The position numbers were made by a program, and so were the translations under genes. Under the pieces are notes generated by a model. It made no database searches. It had not been told where the DNA came from and saw only the letters and a program-made list of their open reading frames with translations. Shown here piece by piece: positions 10,996 to 22,121 of a stretch of 64,000 nt of DNA. Position 1 is the stretch's first letter, and every line of letters starts with the position of its first letter. Source of the stretch: Cryptomeria japonica (lineage: Eukaryota; Streptophyta; Pinopsida; Cupressales; Cupressaceae); assembly GCF_030272615.1 (NCBI RefSeq), contig NC_081413.1, positions 165,722,580 through 165,786,579 on the forward strand, in the 5' to 3' direction.

Positions 10996-13009
10996 TTAGT
11001 AGCCAAATGAAATTACACTTTGTGATGCTTTATATTTACCCTAAAATGGATTTCTAAAGCTATCCACATTATTCTAGCCTTTCTAGCTAACACAGAATTT
11101 TGGGGCTATGCTAGGCGCACCCAATTTAAGTTTTACTTCAGGAGGAAGAAATCTAGGTGAACTTGGATGAAGCAAATAATGCAAAACAAACGCAAACTCA
11201 AAGAAAATGACCCTGGAAATTTATAAATGATACATATACACATCAAATTCTTCTGAAATTTATGGAGCAAGACAGTTGCACAAACAAGATCATAAACTAA
11301 CCACCCCATGATCCAATTGTTCTCTTAGTTTCATTGACACATAAGCTTAACACCTGCACGCTCCTAATCCACCTATATCTTGGTTTCTACTTTCGCCATT
11401 GGTACTTGTGTACCTTTTACATTCATCACTGTACAAAACATTATGTTCATTCGCTATGGCATAACAAGGCAAAAGATGACTCACTATAGCACAACACCAT
11501 AACTAAGGGGAAAATGCTACTTATATCTGATCACAAACTATACACATAGACACACTAAAACAGCAATATCGAGAATATACGGCAACTGCAGAAAACATCC
11601 ACATGTTGGTAGTTCATCAACGAACCAATCTCAATTATCAGCTGCAATTACAAAACAGATCTAGACCACAAGAATCATCCACCTTGTCATTTCTTTTGCC
11701 GCTTTGATTCAGGCTGCTAATCAAGTAAAAGACATCGTTAGTGCACACTCATTCAAGATGAAAAGGCAGGTGTACTCTTCCTGTCAAGTTTGTCATAGAA
11801 TTTCAGCAATGAAATTATCACAATTCTTCCATATATGAAATGCATTTCTGTGCTTACATTACCAGTTTACATGAGCAATTGATACTAAAATTTAATTGTT
11901 TCATGCAAAGTGTAATTTCCAACATGCAATGTTCAAGTGGGCAATGCAATAGTCTCTAAAGCCCTCATACCACAAAGATCCTAAATCTCAACTCAATCAA
12001 TCAATTCCATGCTAGAGTTGAAACAGGCAAGCCACACACGAAAGATACAAATATTGTCAATTCACAAACGTTAAGAACCACAATTCAGAAACCTCATTAG
12101 AAAAACACACAAGCAAGAAGATGTGAGCAGGTCTGTATGGACTTACTTGTACCAAGAATCACAGAATATTAGAAACAGCCAGTGTTGCAAGATTTATTGT
12201 AATGCCTTCATTTAAACAACTTCCGGTAGCTTTAACATTTTATATCTCACTGTTCTAAAATAAATTTAACAAATATTCAGTCCCAAAGATTAATCTCCTG
12301 TATGGGATCAATCAAATCTTTATTCCATTTCCCAAAAAGGAATGATCAGATGTAAGAAGGGAAGACTGTAAGATAGCCTCTTTGAGGAAAAATGGCCAGA
12401 ACACTGCAATTTGCGTAAATTTTGAGTATGCAATTTTTCACCAACGAAATTCCTCTCTTTTCTGTGCTTGAAGTCCATTTATTGCTATTTAGTATTTTCT
12501 TTAATCTAGAGGAGTCCTAAAATCACTGCTATCATTTGTCCGAGTATAGTTTGCATCTGTCCTAACTATGCTTCTACTTTTGCAGACCCAAATTTTGATA
12601 CTGTTGAGCATGTTATTTACAGGTTTTGTACAACTTAAATAAAAGTTATTTTTTTGTGGTCAATGTTCTACAATTGAGCTACATGGAATAAATCATGATT
12701 ATACCCAATTAATCCTGAATCATGGAGCCAGCCAATTTATTCCTGAAAAAATCCCGATTCACGATAAAATCGTTGACCAAAAGTTGACCAAAATTTCAAT
12801 GATTTTTGGCATTTAATTATGTTAAAAACTGCAAAAAATGGCCAAAGAAAGTGAAAAAAATCATTGTAAAAACTTGCAAAACCCTAGAAAAACTCGTAAA
12901 ATTACTAAATTGCTTAGAAAGAGGGTTGATCCAAGACGGAATCAAATTTGAAAAAGTTTGTTATTTTGATCATTTTTGGGGGGTTCATCATTCCCCGCAC
13001 TTCACTTGT

Positions 13010-13145
13010 TCAAACCCACGAGCTCAACGACCCAACAAAGGCAAAAATGCCGTGAGCTCAATGGCCCAGCAGGGGTTTGAACCTTAGTGTGGCTAATTCA
13101 ACAATGGAGTGTTTCTACCACAACACTAAACCTTTGAAGACATAT
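13010..13145 (-). mobile_element. tRNA-derived SINE-like remnant
   Basis: On the minus strand a tRNA-like head reads GGTTTAGTGTTGTGGTAG (A box) followed about 30 bases later by AAGGTTCAAACCCCTG (B box, plus 13067-13083). The spacing fits a tRNA-derived promoter. Downstream lies an internal near-repeat (GAGCTCAACGACCCAACAA and GAGCTCAATGGCCCAGCAG). Ends and target duplication are not resolved. Confidence 0.4.
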
Positions 13146-13432
13146 AATATATATTGATATAGATATATGATATTTAATTTATAATTGATGTAGTTAATTT
13201 TTGCTCAAACAAAGACATACAATTCATTATGTGAGCAATATATCCAAAGTGCTCCACGAAATAAATCTGAATGACAACAAACAAGCTTACATAGTTGTAA
13301 TAAAAGAGCCTCCAACACACAATCAGTAAAATTTGTCTCTACCTAAAATCCCAGTTACCGGTTCTTGCCAAAAATGGTCGGGTCCTGGTCCTGGTTCATG
13401 CCTAGGGTCCTGGTCCGAGCCTGGTTTGACCT

Positions 13433-13531
13433 GGGTCCCACCCGGGTCCTGCCCAGGCGGCTGGGTTCCCTGTGGCTCCACGCAGGACCCACAGGGAACC
13501 CAGCTGCCTGGGCAAGACCCGGGCGGGACCC
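13433..13531. repeat. GC-rich inverted repeat, 41-bp arms
   Basis: Arms at 13433-13473 and 13491-13531 are reverse complements with about 3 mismatches, separated by a 17-base loop. Weaker pairing continues outwards to about 13420 and 13544. The arms consist of GGGTCC, CCCGGG and GCCCAGG words and are far richer in GC than anything nearby. The long open frames overlapping on both strands here are a by-product of this composition, not genes. Confidence 0.9.
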
Positions 13532-13903
13532 AGGGCGAACCAAGGGGGACCCGGGTGAACCCAAGCCCGTGGGTTCCCAAAAACGAGGCCCACGGGTTAG
13601 AAAACAAAGAAAAACAATTAAAAAACAAATTTTTTAATCTTATTTTAACATTTTGAAACTTGAAACTTGAATATTATCTTTTTTGCAAATTATGAATATG
13701 ATATTACATTTATGATTTACGATGTATCAATATCAGAATATTTATTGGCATTGGCAATTATGGATTTATGATTTATCTGTTATCATTTATGTATCATTGT
13801 ATGGGAAAGTTACATTGTATGTTTCATATTTGTATGTTTGAACTGTGAACATATATAATTTTGATGTTTGAAGTTTTAACATATATATAAAAAAAAAACT
13901 AAA

Positions 13904-13911
<8 letters not shown>

Positions 13912-13963
<52 letters not shown>

Positions 13964-13964
13964 G
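13912..13964. repeat. TA microsatellite with TATG tail
   Basis: About 20 TA units (13912-13951) followed by three TATG units, inside the hAT-like element. Confidence 0.95.
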
Positions 13965-14073
13965 GACGGACCCGTACCCGTACCCGTAAAAAAAAAAAAA
14001 ATTGCCGAATCCGAGAATCATTACCTGAATCCAAACCTGAATCCGAACCGGAACCGGTAACTTAGCCTAAAAT

Positions 14074-14655
14074 AGTAGTTGCAAGCTAGGTATTGCCAAA
14101 ACCAATGGCTTGCTAATCTTTTACTTCAGCTGAACAAATGCCTTTTGTTAAATTCTACCCATATAAAAGACTTACCAATTGCCATCAGGGAATATAAAGC
14201 ATTGCTACTGTGGAATGCGATTTGATAAGCTTTCTCAAATATTGAACTACCCTTAGAAAATTCCTTGCTTCAATCACAATGAAAGTCTTGGATCACTTCA
14301 AAATGGCTTCCACTTCTATTAAATTGCTAACAATAGCTGGACCTCTGTCTGATCAATTTTGATCTCAGCTACTTCATAAAGCCATCACCCCCAACTACAC
14401 TTCAGCCATGGCTCCCACACTAACCAACAGCATATCGTGTGATGAGGAAAGCAAAAAATGGGCTAAAACTGCCTCTGGCAGCAGCACAATCATCTCCATC
14501 TTCCTCTGATCCTCCATCATCCTCCTCCGAACCCCCTACTACACCCCCGTTCAAAACACTAGCTGCTCCACCCACTCCACCCTTCTCACTCCCACTCGCC
14601 ATTTTTGTTATGTGATGAGAATAGTGTGGTAGGTATGTTTGTCAAGTTAAATGTA
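14074..14655. other. non-coding stretch
   Basis: No gene is supported. A 60-codon minus-strand open frame at 14420-14602 is low-complexity (Gly/Ser/Glu/Asp) and has no recognisable domain. Confidence 0.35.
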
Positions 14656-15000
14656 TGTAATGTGCCCACTTTGAAATAGAATTTAGTAATAAATAATAAT
14701 AATAAAATTTAAATATTAAAAATTAAATTAAAATATAAGAGAGTATAATTAAATATAATTAATTAAAATTTAATTAAGTTAATGAATGGTCAAAAGACAT
14801 GGAAGGAAAAGTTGTGACTCCCTCAACAATGAGATATAAAAGGGAGAAGAGAACCTCATTTGAGAGAGGGATAATTTGGAAATCAGAAGTGCACATATGA
14901 TTTAAATAAGACATGCAGATCTGATTATGAAAGGTCATGTCCCTTTCAAAGGTCAACAGTTTGTTTATCACCTCTCCTCATACATCACATTGCAGTTCAT
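14656..15000 (+). repeat. LTR remnant, TGTAATGTSCCC family (G)
   Basis: The plus strand starts TGTAATGTGCCCACTTTG and runs through an AT-rich U3 to a TATA box (TATAAAAG at 14835-14842). It is homologous, in opposite orientation, to 21542 down to about 21200: both share GTTAATGAATGGTCAAAAG and GAGATATAAAAGGGAGAAGA. The 3' end is not resolved; homology fades near 15000. Confidence 0.65.
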
Positions 15001-15560
15001 TACTAGAGTTTGCCATATTATTAGGTTGCAATCACACTTTTTTGAACCAACACGAGCAATTTTAATATTCTCTGTGGACACCTAAGTTGTTGACAACAAT
15101 AGAAGGGTTTCCCATCTCTGTTTCTAAGAAGATAGTGTAAAACTAAGTGACCTAATACAAATATACCGGCAATCAACCTTGTATAAAAGCAAATATTGGT
15201 TTTCGGGATTGAAATTTTTTTCTCCAACTTGCCACCGTCACTCGCTTGCAAGGTCATTTGTTTCAGCATTTGAAGTGATATGGTGTTCCAATGAAGATTG
15301 GCAGAAACATGGAGCCATGCCCGAATCTCAAAAAAGCATCTAGTCATGTTCTACTGATGCACCTATTAAGTGTTAAGAACACCATTATATATGTGCTTTT
15401 CTCTTCCAAGCAAAGCTATTACCTTATGTTTAGGTCCAAGTAAAAGTTTGTGTAGGTTATCATGGATTAATTATCATAGGATAATTTAAAGGTCAATACT
15501 TTCATAAATAGCAAATACAGATGCTGTTACACCTAATCGAAAAGATCTTTGGGATGTTTT
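15001..15560. other. non-coding, probable retroelement leader
   Basis: This lies between the LTR remnant and the copia gag remnant. No primer binding site or exon was recognised. Confidence 0.3.
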
Positions 15561-15589
15561 CAAACCTAACTCAATATTTCCAATTAATG

Positions 15590-16240
15590 TGAATGTCCTT
15601 GCCAAGTGGACAATCAAAAATCAAAAAGCATTGGGGACTACTGGCCTCAACTTGTCAAAAGCATACTTACACCATGTGGATTTCACAAAGTCTACAAGAG
15701 ATTTGATAGTCAGTAAACAAGCCCTTAAGATATGAAGTAGAAAGTGCCAAGATGACATTGAAGCAAAGATTGTCTGTATAAAAGATGGATAAAGGTGCAG
15801 AAATGATTGATCATGTAAAAAGTTTCACTCTCCTAAATCATTTAGCTGACATTAACAAGAAAGTAACGGATGATGATGCCAAAGCAATACTTTCAAATAG
15901 TTTGCCTAAGAATATGTTTGGTATGGTGTTTATATTAACAAAAGTAACATTAGCCTTGAAGGAGTAATCTCTACTTTACTTGACCATAATGAACACTCAG
16001 TATCCCAAGAAATCTTATATGTACATAAATCCAAGCATGTTCCTTCAAAAGGAGAAATATAATATTTCTATTGTAATGATATAGGACATATAATTTTGAA
16101 TTGTAAAAAGAGAGTACAAGATCTACTAGATAATAAACTAAATCAACATGCTTGCTTAGATAAAGAAACAGATTGGAAAGACTGTGCCAATGATGAAGAG
16201 CTATCTGTCTTAGTGATAAAGACTTCATGTTTTAAATAAA
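15590..16240 (+). pseudogene. copia gag remnant
   Basis: The plus strand carries a decayed copia capsid: KALGTTGLNLSKAYLHHVD, KGAEMIDHVKSFTLLNHLAD, KAILSNSLPKNMFGMV and a degraded zinc knuckle reading YFYCNDIGHIILNCKK, where the first Cys is replaced by Tyr. Capsid-type helices and the order capsid then knuckle fit copia gag. Stops interrupt the frame (for example before SRKCQDD and after KGEI). No protease, integrase or RT follows before the 3' LTR at 16735, so most of pol has been deleted. Confidence 0.7.
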
Positions 16241-16724
16241 TTCAAGCTTGGCGACAGAAGGTAATGGAGGAAGGACAAAACGTCATCTCATCATCACCAA
16301 CATGGGTCTACTTATCTGGTTTGGTGGTGTTTTGTTTCCCATTGTGTTGTGTACTCCTATTTTCTTTGTCTTTTTTAATAAGTAGAAGTTTCGCATTGTG
16401 TCCATTTCTGGTGGCAATGTCAATTTCTTATGCTATTAGAGAACAAGTGGCAACAATCAACAACAATAGCTATTTTTGATCTTGCAAATGTTATTTCCTT
16501 ATGTAGCCTATTGTTGTAATGTATTGTAGTGAACAAAAGCAATAGTGTAATGCAGTCCATGGACCTTGAAACAATTACTGGTTATCCAAAAAACCAAATG
16601 AGGTGAACAGTTGAAAGTGTGTTCCTATTCGTCTCTAACTTTCTTTAGGTTTGAATCAAGACTGATCCACAAGAGTTGGACATACTGTAGGTGAAAGTGT
16701 GAAATATTTTACCATGTTCGCACT

Positions 16725-16898
16725 AAGGGGGTAATGTTAGGAAATATATTGTTAGTGTGTATATTGTTAAAATGGTTACAAGTTCTTGTTGTATCTTAGG
16801 ACTCCAATGTACTGATGTCCCTGGTCTATTAGGAGCTGATGTATATATTTTTTGTGATTTTAATGCAATGGGAGCTACCCTCTAGGTAGCACTTACCA
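16725..16898 (+). repeat. short copia-type 3' LTR with polypurine tract
   Basis: A purine-rich AAGGGGGTAA at 16725-16734 is followed by TGTTAGGAAATATATTG and, 164 bp later, an end ACTTACCA at 16898. A very short LTR after a PPT, downstream of a copia gag, is consistent with the 3' end of that element. The matching 5' LTR was not found. Confidence 0.55.
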
Positions 16899-17335
16899 AT
16901 CAAATCAAATCAAATAATAATGGTTATGAGTAGTTTTAGGCTTTTAGCAACTCACCAATCTTAGAGTGGGTAGAATTATATGGGAGAAATTTGAAGGAAG
17001 ACGCCTTCCTATATAAATGTATTGTCTCAAATGGTTTGAGATAGTGAATAGCAAGCAATATTGTAATTCTAAAAACTAATAGATTGAATTTGAAATTCAT
17101 CATCATATATCGAATATCTAAGCAAGTTAAAAATGATAAGATTTTACAATTTCCTCTTCCCCATTCTAATGGAAAATTGGGGGTATAAAGTACTCCTTGC
17201 ACTCTATTGCAGCTCCCCGCTTAGCCTAGAAGAATGTATTTGTGGCTCCACCTTGCTGTTAGATGGCAACAACGAGTCCTCTATCATTCATCCAATGGCA
17301 ATCCAATCTCCCTTGCTTCTACTACAGTCACATCC
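16899..17335. other. non-coding stretch
   Basis: A TCAAA repeat begins the stretch. No gene is supported. The hAT pseudogene's C-terminus is next, on the minus strand. Confidence 0.35.
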
Positions 17336-17339
17336 TCCA

Positions 17340-18715
17340 AAGCCTGTCTCTTGAAATTAGAAATATCATCCTCTGTGAATAAGGAGGTCTCATCATCCTA
17401 CATGGTCCAATCACTATACGAATCAATCTCATTCAAATCGATAGGTCATTAAAGTGTTGTCGAGTCAACTTATTACACTTCTTCATGTGAATGGTGTCAA
17501 ACAAACTCCAACCATGTACAGCCAAAGGCACTACAAGGTTGAGATAGAATTTGGACGGCTAGCTTTTGGAAATTTGGGGTATATCCACCCCAATCTTCTC
17601 GCCAAAAACATGCAAATAAGATATTCAAGAGTTGCTAAATAAACTACTTTATTAATAATTGAAATTTGTAGCTTGCAAGATATAAGACTTCACTTTTTGT
17701 TACCAAGTATCTGAGTGCATCTTCCTCAAATAGCTAGTGCAAAGAAAAGACCTTCCCCCTAGCTTGATTAATAATTTGCAACTCTGCACTGATCAGATCT
17801 CTCACCTCAACCTTGAATGTGATCCTCTCAATGCATGTTAGATCCTTCATAACACCCCCATTAGCATCCACGAAGCTGATGAAGAAGGAAAACTTGGGAT
17901 TGAATCAATACCCCACTACATGAATGGATTAGTAAAGTTGATTGTACCACCTCCAATCAATAATCTCTCAAATGGGGCAACTCTACTTGCCTACCCCCTA
18001 TAATAGTTATGAATGGCCTCTTTGGCCCTATCCAAGGCCTCATAAATATTCCTATTTGGCTTTGCTCCCAATCCAGCAAACACAAAACTCCTGTCAATGG
18101 CTCTATAGTCTATAATATCTACAAAATACAAACACATTAAAGTTACAACGAAACTATATACTTAAAAATTTGGAAAAAAAAGAAAGATTTGAAATTTAAA
18201 ATGAAGTTACCTTGACAATCTTTATAGCTCTCTTGGAAAAGACATCATCAAAAGTTGTCTTTATGGTCCTCTCCCCATCAATCTTCTTGGAATATATTAA
18301 GTCTAGCATGCTTGACTCCCAAACATCTCCTTCGGGGATGTTAATAAACTAGCAACACTTTGCAACGTTAGAAAATTAACTGCAAACCTTGTGGCACCCA
18401 ATCACACAAACTTTTTCCTTTAGTGTGATGTCTCATTAAGTTAAGAAACCACAACGTTAGAAAATTAATTGCAAACCTTGTGGCACCCAATCACACAAAC
18501 TTTTTCCTTTAGTGTGATGTCTCATTAAGTTAAGAAACCACAAGTAATTATAAATATATTTTGTTATATTCTTTCAATATTCTACAGTCAATGTCAGCCA
18601 ATCAATATTTTCTATGTCCTCCACAGAGGGTCAAGGCAATGGGCTACAAGGGGTCCAAAACAATGTCGAATATCTCTCTTAAAGCGCTCTTCCAACCACC
18701 ACATATGTTGTATTG
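17340..18715 (-). pseudogene. hAT transposase pseudogene, catalytic to C-terminal part
   Basis: Read on the minus strand from 18715 downwards, hAT blocks appear in family order. First comes the segment with YVVVGRALKRDIRHCFGP and HCLDPLW, matching the conserved N-YxxAG...CAAHCLDL region. Next are GATRFAVNFLTLQSVAS, then YSKKIDGERTIKTTFDD, then IYEALDRAKEAIHNYY, then FNPKFSFFISFVD and RDLISAELQIINQARGKVFS. The C-terminal dimerisation domain ends the gene with WWREDWGGYTPNFQKLA, QILSQPCSAFGC and WSLFDTIHMKKCNKLT. Several frameshifts and stops are present, and an 89-bp tandem duplication falls inside the coding region. A 92-bp interruption at 18119-18210 has GT...AG ends and may be an intron, although the frames on its two sides do not join cleanly. 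This is a dead domesticable-type hAT gene, not a host gene. Confidence 0.85.
18363..18540 (+). repeat. 89-bp tandem duplication inside hAT pseudogene
   Basis: The unit starting CAACGTTAGAAAATTAA occurs at 18363 and 18452, nearly identical. It duplicates the codons around the TRFAxNFLTL motif, so it arose after or during inactivation of the transposase. Confidence 0.95.
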
Positions 18716-21542
18716 TGTAATGACCACCCCTAATTTTTATTTTTATTTTAAAACACTTAAGTTGCTGCCCTGTTGTTTTTTTAAATTTAATAAACTATGT
18801 TATGATTTTTTCTTTGTGTTCTTTCAGACTAGATAGAAGATGCAGAAGGAATTTCATGTTTTCTTTCATCCATCATGTTTGAGATACAAGAAATACAATG
18901 CATATTCAATGAGGTAATTTCTCTTTCATAAGAAAAACATAACTTAAAAGAAGCAAACCATAAAGCAATCTAAAATTCAGGCCCGAATGTGCAAATCAGA
19001 CCTGCTACATTCACCCAAAGGTAGATTTTCAGGCATATACAATAGCGGAAATAATTTGTGCAATAACCCACAATTGGCATGGCTCTCTAGGAAGGGCGAT
19101 TTGATCGAGGAAATCAAATCTTCACCAAAAGACACAAATGAATACTCAAACGATGGCACCCATCTATGAGGAGTCTTTTACCCAGAACCAAACTTCAATC
19201 ACCAATGGAGCTACAAAAAAAATAATACTTCCAGCCACAGTAAAAAGTGAATTTTCAGAATAATAAAAACATATAAGGCCTCTAAAAATGTGTGCAAACA
19301 TCTCCAAACAAAAACCCATATGAAGCAATGCAGCAATCATGCCAAAACCTCCAAAGCCACATCAAAAAACGGAGAAAATCTTCATTTCCAAACCCCAAAA
19401 TGATGAAAAAACAGAACTCTCTGAATGCAAATGTGATCCTTGAAGTAGAATCACTCCTTCCGGCTAGGGTAAATCTCTCACCACTGAAACCAGCAAGCAA
19501 AGATGAGGGTTTTCAACCTCAACTAGTAGAAGATAAAACCCTGAAAGCAATCCAGCAGCATCCTGTTATGTTGTCAAAAGATACATACATAAATGAGAGC
19601 TCAAACATAAATTAATAGGCCTCTTTTTTTGGTTTCAACCCTTTTTCCCCCAAAACCATAAGTTCAAATTCCCTAAAAAGTTCCAACTTTTTAAGAGTTC
19701 TCAAATAAAACATTTTAGTTTACTTTAGTCTCCTTATATCCCCTAGACATCCCCCTTTTTGAAACATATAATAAACCTTTTTAAAATATTAATTTTCTCC
19801 CTCCTCCTTGGGCATTAACTTTTGGAACCTAAAATTTAGCCTTAGAAAAAGATAAATCTCTTAATTCTCGACATCCTATTAAGATATAAAAAGCCCCCTT
19901 TTTAAAAACAACCCGACATCCAAGTATGAAATATTACACTGCTAGAGAAACAGAGGCCAACCTAACTACAAAAAATACACATACTAAAAATAGCAACTGC
20001 TAAAAATAGTGTCCAAACACCAAACTGCCCAATCTAAGATACTCTAAAACTTACTATAAATAGTAAGTGCAAAAAATGGCCCTGCTAGAAATAGTAAGTC
20101 GCAGACAAGTTGTCTGAAATCACACCAAGAAGTGTCATTCATCTCCATTAATCCGTTTGAACACACTGGCAACATCAAAAAACCCCTCTAATACCATTGA
20201 CACCAACCCAAAAAAGCCAACACCAAATGCAATACAAGAGAACCAAAAAATGGGGACATTATATATTGTCAATAACAACTTGCATAACATTTTGTATGCC
20301 TGCCTCTAAAACAACCTCCTCCCAACATCAAGCTCGAAGTGTTTGCATTCTTTATTTCATAGGACGAATCAATTGATTTCAAGAAAATCAACTCATCAAG
20401 AAAATCAACTCATCTTGGAGGAATCTTCACTTAACTCTTTTAGAGAGGACGACTTATACTCTTTCCCTACAATTATAAATGATGTCACTAAATACTCCCA
20501 ATTGTAATGCCCCCCAATGGGAAATTCTTATATCCTGACCTAGAATCACAATTTTAGTGCATAGTAAATACAATAGAGGGACACTATTGTCAACTAAAGC
20601 TTAACAAGAACTTGCACAACAGGTTAGTCAATATTGTCGTTATATTACGATGATCATATATTCAACATTCTTTCTATATTGCCCAGTTTATATGAAGGAT
20701 TCAGCAAACCTTTCTCTCCCTACACCTGTCCCCATTATGGAGCTCAAGGAAAATCACACAAGGCGCCTCGAGTCTATCCCTCTCCAACAAGCCCAAGAGC
20801 ACCAAGGACCTCGTCAGCTTGGCCTCTTGGCCCACACTCGGGGTTGGCATCCAATAATTAGATGGTGAGATTGAAAGGTATTACTGACTCCATTATATAA
20901 TTTACTTAATCATCATATGAACAGTCAGTGATAGAAAGGCATTATTACACTGTCATACATATTGCTGTCTATATTAATACTACTATTAAATTCTACATAA
21001 AAACATTATCAGGCATCATATATTAAGCTCACAAATTGAGCACATCCCCATGCATACACCAAGAACAAGGATGTTATTTCCTGTAACTTAATAACAGTTC
21101 TGATCTGATCTGATCGATGGTGATGTCACTAGAGGCTTTTGATTCCTTTCCTTCATATCTCTCAATGTGAGGGAGAGGTCACACCTCTTCATCATGTATG
21201 CCCTTTGGCAAGAGACACACCCTTTCACCATTGGCAACCTTTGAGAGAGTGCAGCTCTTTATTATTTCTGCCCTTTGAAAGGAACACAACCTTTCACAAT
21301 CAGATCTGCACTTCTTATTTAAATCAGATCTGCACTTCTGATTCCCAAATTATCACCCCTCAAATGAAGTTCTCTTCTCCCTTTTATATCTCATGTTTGA
21401 GGGGGTCACAACTTTTCATTTTATGTCTTTTGACCATTCATTAACTTAATTAAATTATAATAATATTTAATTATATTCTTTAAAATTTTAATTTTTTTAT
21501 TATTATTTATCATTAATTCTATTTCAAAGTGGGGACATTACA
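18716..21542 (-). mobile_element. LTR-type insertion splitting the hAT gene
   Basis: The block begins TGTAATGACCACCCC at 18716 and ends GGGGACATTACA at 21542, i.e. complementary TGTAATG / CATTACA termini. The minus strand from 21542 reads like an LTR: TGTAATGTCCCCACTTTG, an AT-rich U3 and a TATA box (plus CTTTTATA, 21381-21388). It separates the hAT catalytic part from the BED part. No target duplication is apparent (TATTG versus CCGAT) and part of hAT is missing, so deletion accompanied or followed the insertion. Internal hints of further LTR ends (20262, 20503) suggest it is composite. Confidence 0.55.
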
Positions 21543-22121
21543 CCGATATGGACTCCTCGCCAAATAGGAAAAAACAGTCGTTGTATACCAAAAAGTTGTG
21601 CATCTTATCTACTTCTTTGTGCACCTGCTTATTCCACCTTCTAGCTTCCAATGAAGGTTGAGCTCAATGTACATTATAGACACAAAAAACTCCTATGACT
21701 AAGCTCTACTAGAGCTAGATGAGATGGATGTGCCATGTATATGTGGACCGTAACTAGAGCCCACAATGCATGATGTTGTCATATCTACATGGCGTTCTAT
21801 CAATTGCTTTTATGGCTGCCTATGCCCTAGCCCTCTCCATTTTTTTCCAATCCAATAGAGCAAGAAGTGTCAGCATCTCTCGTTTCACCTCATTTGAAGC
21901 CTCTGAACATGGATTGAAAGTACAATTAGGAATGCCTACAAGATGATATTTGAGGAAATTGATACCTCCACTAGGCTTCTTGGAGTACCAAGTACAAATA
22001 TACCCACTACTAATCCCATTATGGCATGTTTCCAAGCAAGGTCACAATTTCCAAGGGGTTGAGCTCCAACAAGATGGTGGCCACTTGCTAAGTCTGAACC
22101 TAATGCAAAGCTAGATTCCAT
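21543..22121 (-). pseudogene. hAT transposase pseudogene, N-terminal BED zinc finger part
   Basis: A start codon at 22119-22121 opens MESSFALGSDLASGHH and leads to CDLAWKHAIMG. After a one-base shift the frame continues ISSGYICTWYSKKPSGGINF and LKYHLVGIPNCTFNPC, then EVKREMLTLLALLDWKKMER. This is a zf-BED finger: W-KH, C-x2-(C), GGI-x-LK-HL-G, C. The second Cys is Tyr here, which would abolish zinc binding. The position upstream on the same strand identifies it as the N-terminus of the pseudogene at 17340-18715. GC-rich palindromic ACTCGCCGAGTC near 22880 may belong to the element's subterminal region. Confidence 0.75.

Larger units (their letters stand above)
9861..12990. other. AT-rich non-coding stretch with small tandem repeats
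   Basis: No coding exon could be supported on either strand. The stretch contains the duplication at 9980-10316 and the minisatellite at 10877-10995. The remainder shows no recognisable element. Confidence 0.4.
13350..14065. mobile_element. non-autonomous hAT-like DNA transposon (716 bp)
   Basis: The element is bounded by imperfect 15-bp terminal inverted repeats, CCCAGTTACCGGTTC on the left and GAACCGGTAACTTAG on the right (13 of 15 pair). It is flanked by the perfect 8-bp direct repeat CCTAAAAT at 13342-13349 and 14066-14073. An 8-bp target duplication is the hallmark of the hAT superfamily. It has no transposase, so it would need enzyme from elsewhere. The left third is a GC-rich inverted repeat; the interior is AT-rich with a TA microsatellite; the right subterminal region has short repeats of GAATCCGAACCGG type. 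The superfamily call rests on the 8-bp duplication, the short TIRs and the subterminal repeats. Confidence 0.75.

Noticed and set aside
13323-13656. Overlapping open frames on both strands (up to 107 codons) in the GC-rich block
   Set aside because: They arise from stop-poor GC-rich inverted repeat sequence (Gly/Pro/Trp-rich in every frame), not from a gene.
13350-14073. Interpretation as a simple GC microsatellite region
   Set aside because: The exact 8-bp direct repeat plus 13/15 matching inverted termini is better explained by a DNA transposon.
16264-16479. 71-codon frame with two hydrophobic segments between gag and PPT, reminiscent of an env-like ORF
   Set aside because: Short, no signal or fusion motifs, and the element shows internal deletion; chance is more likely.
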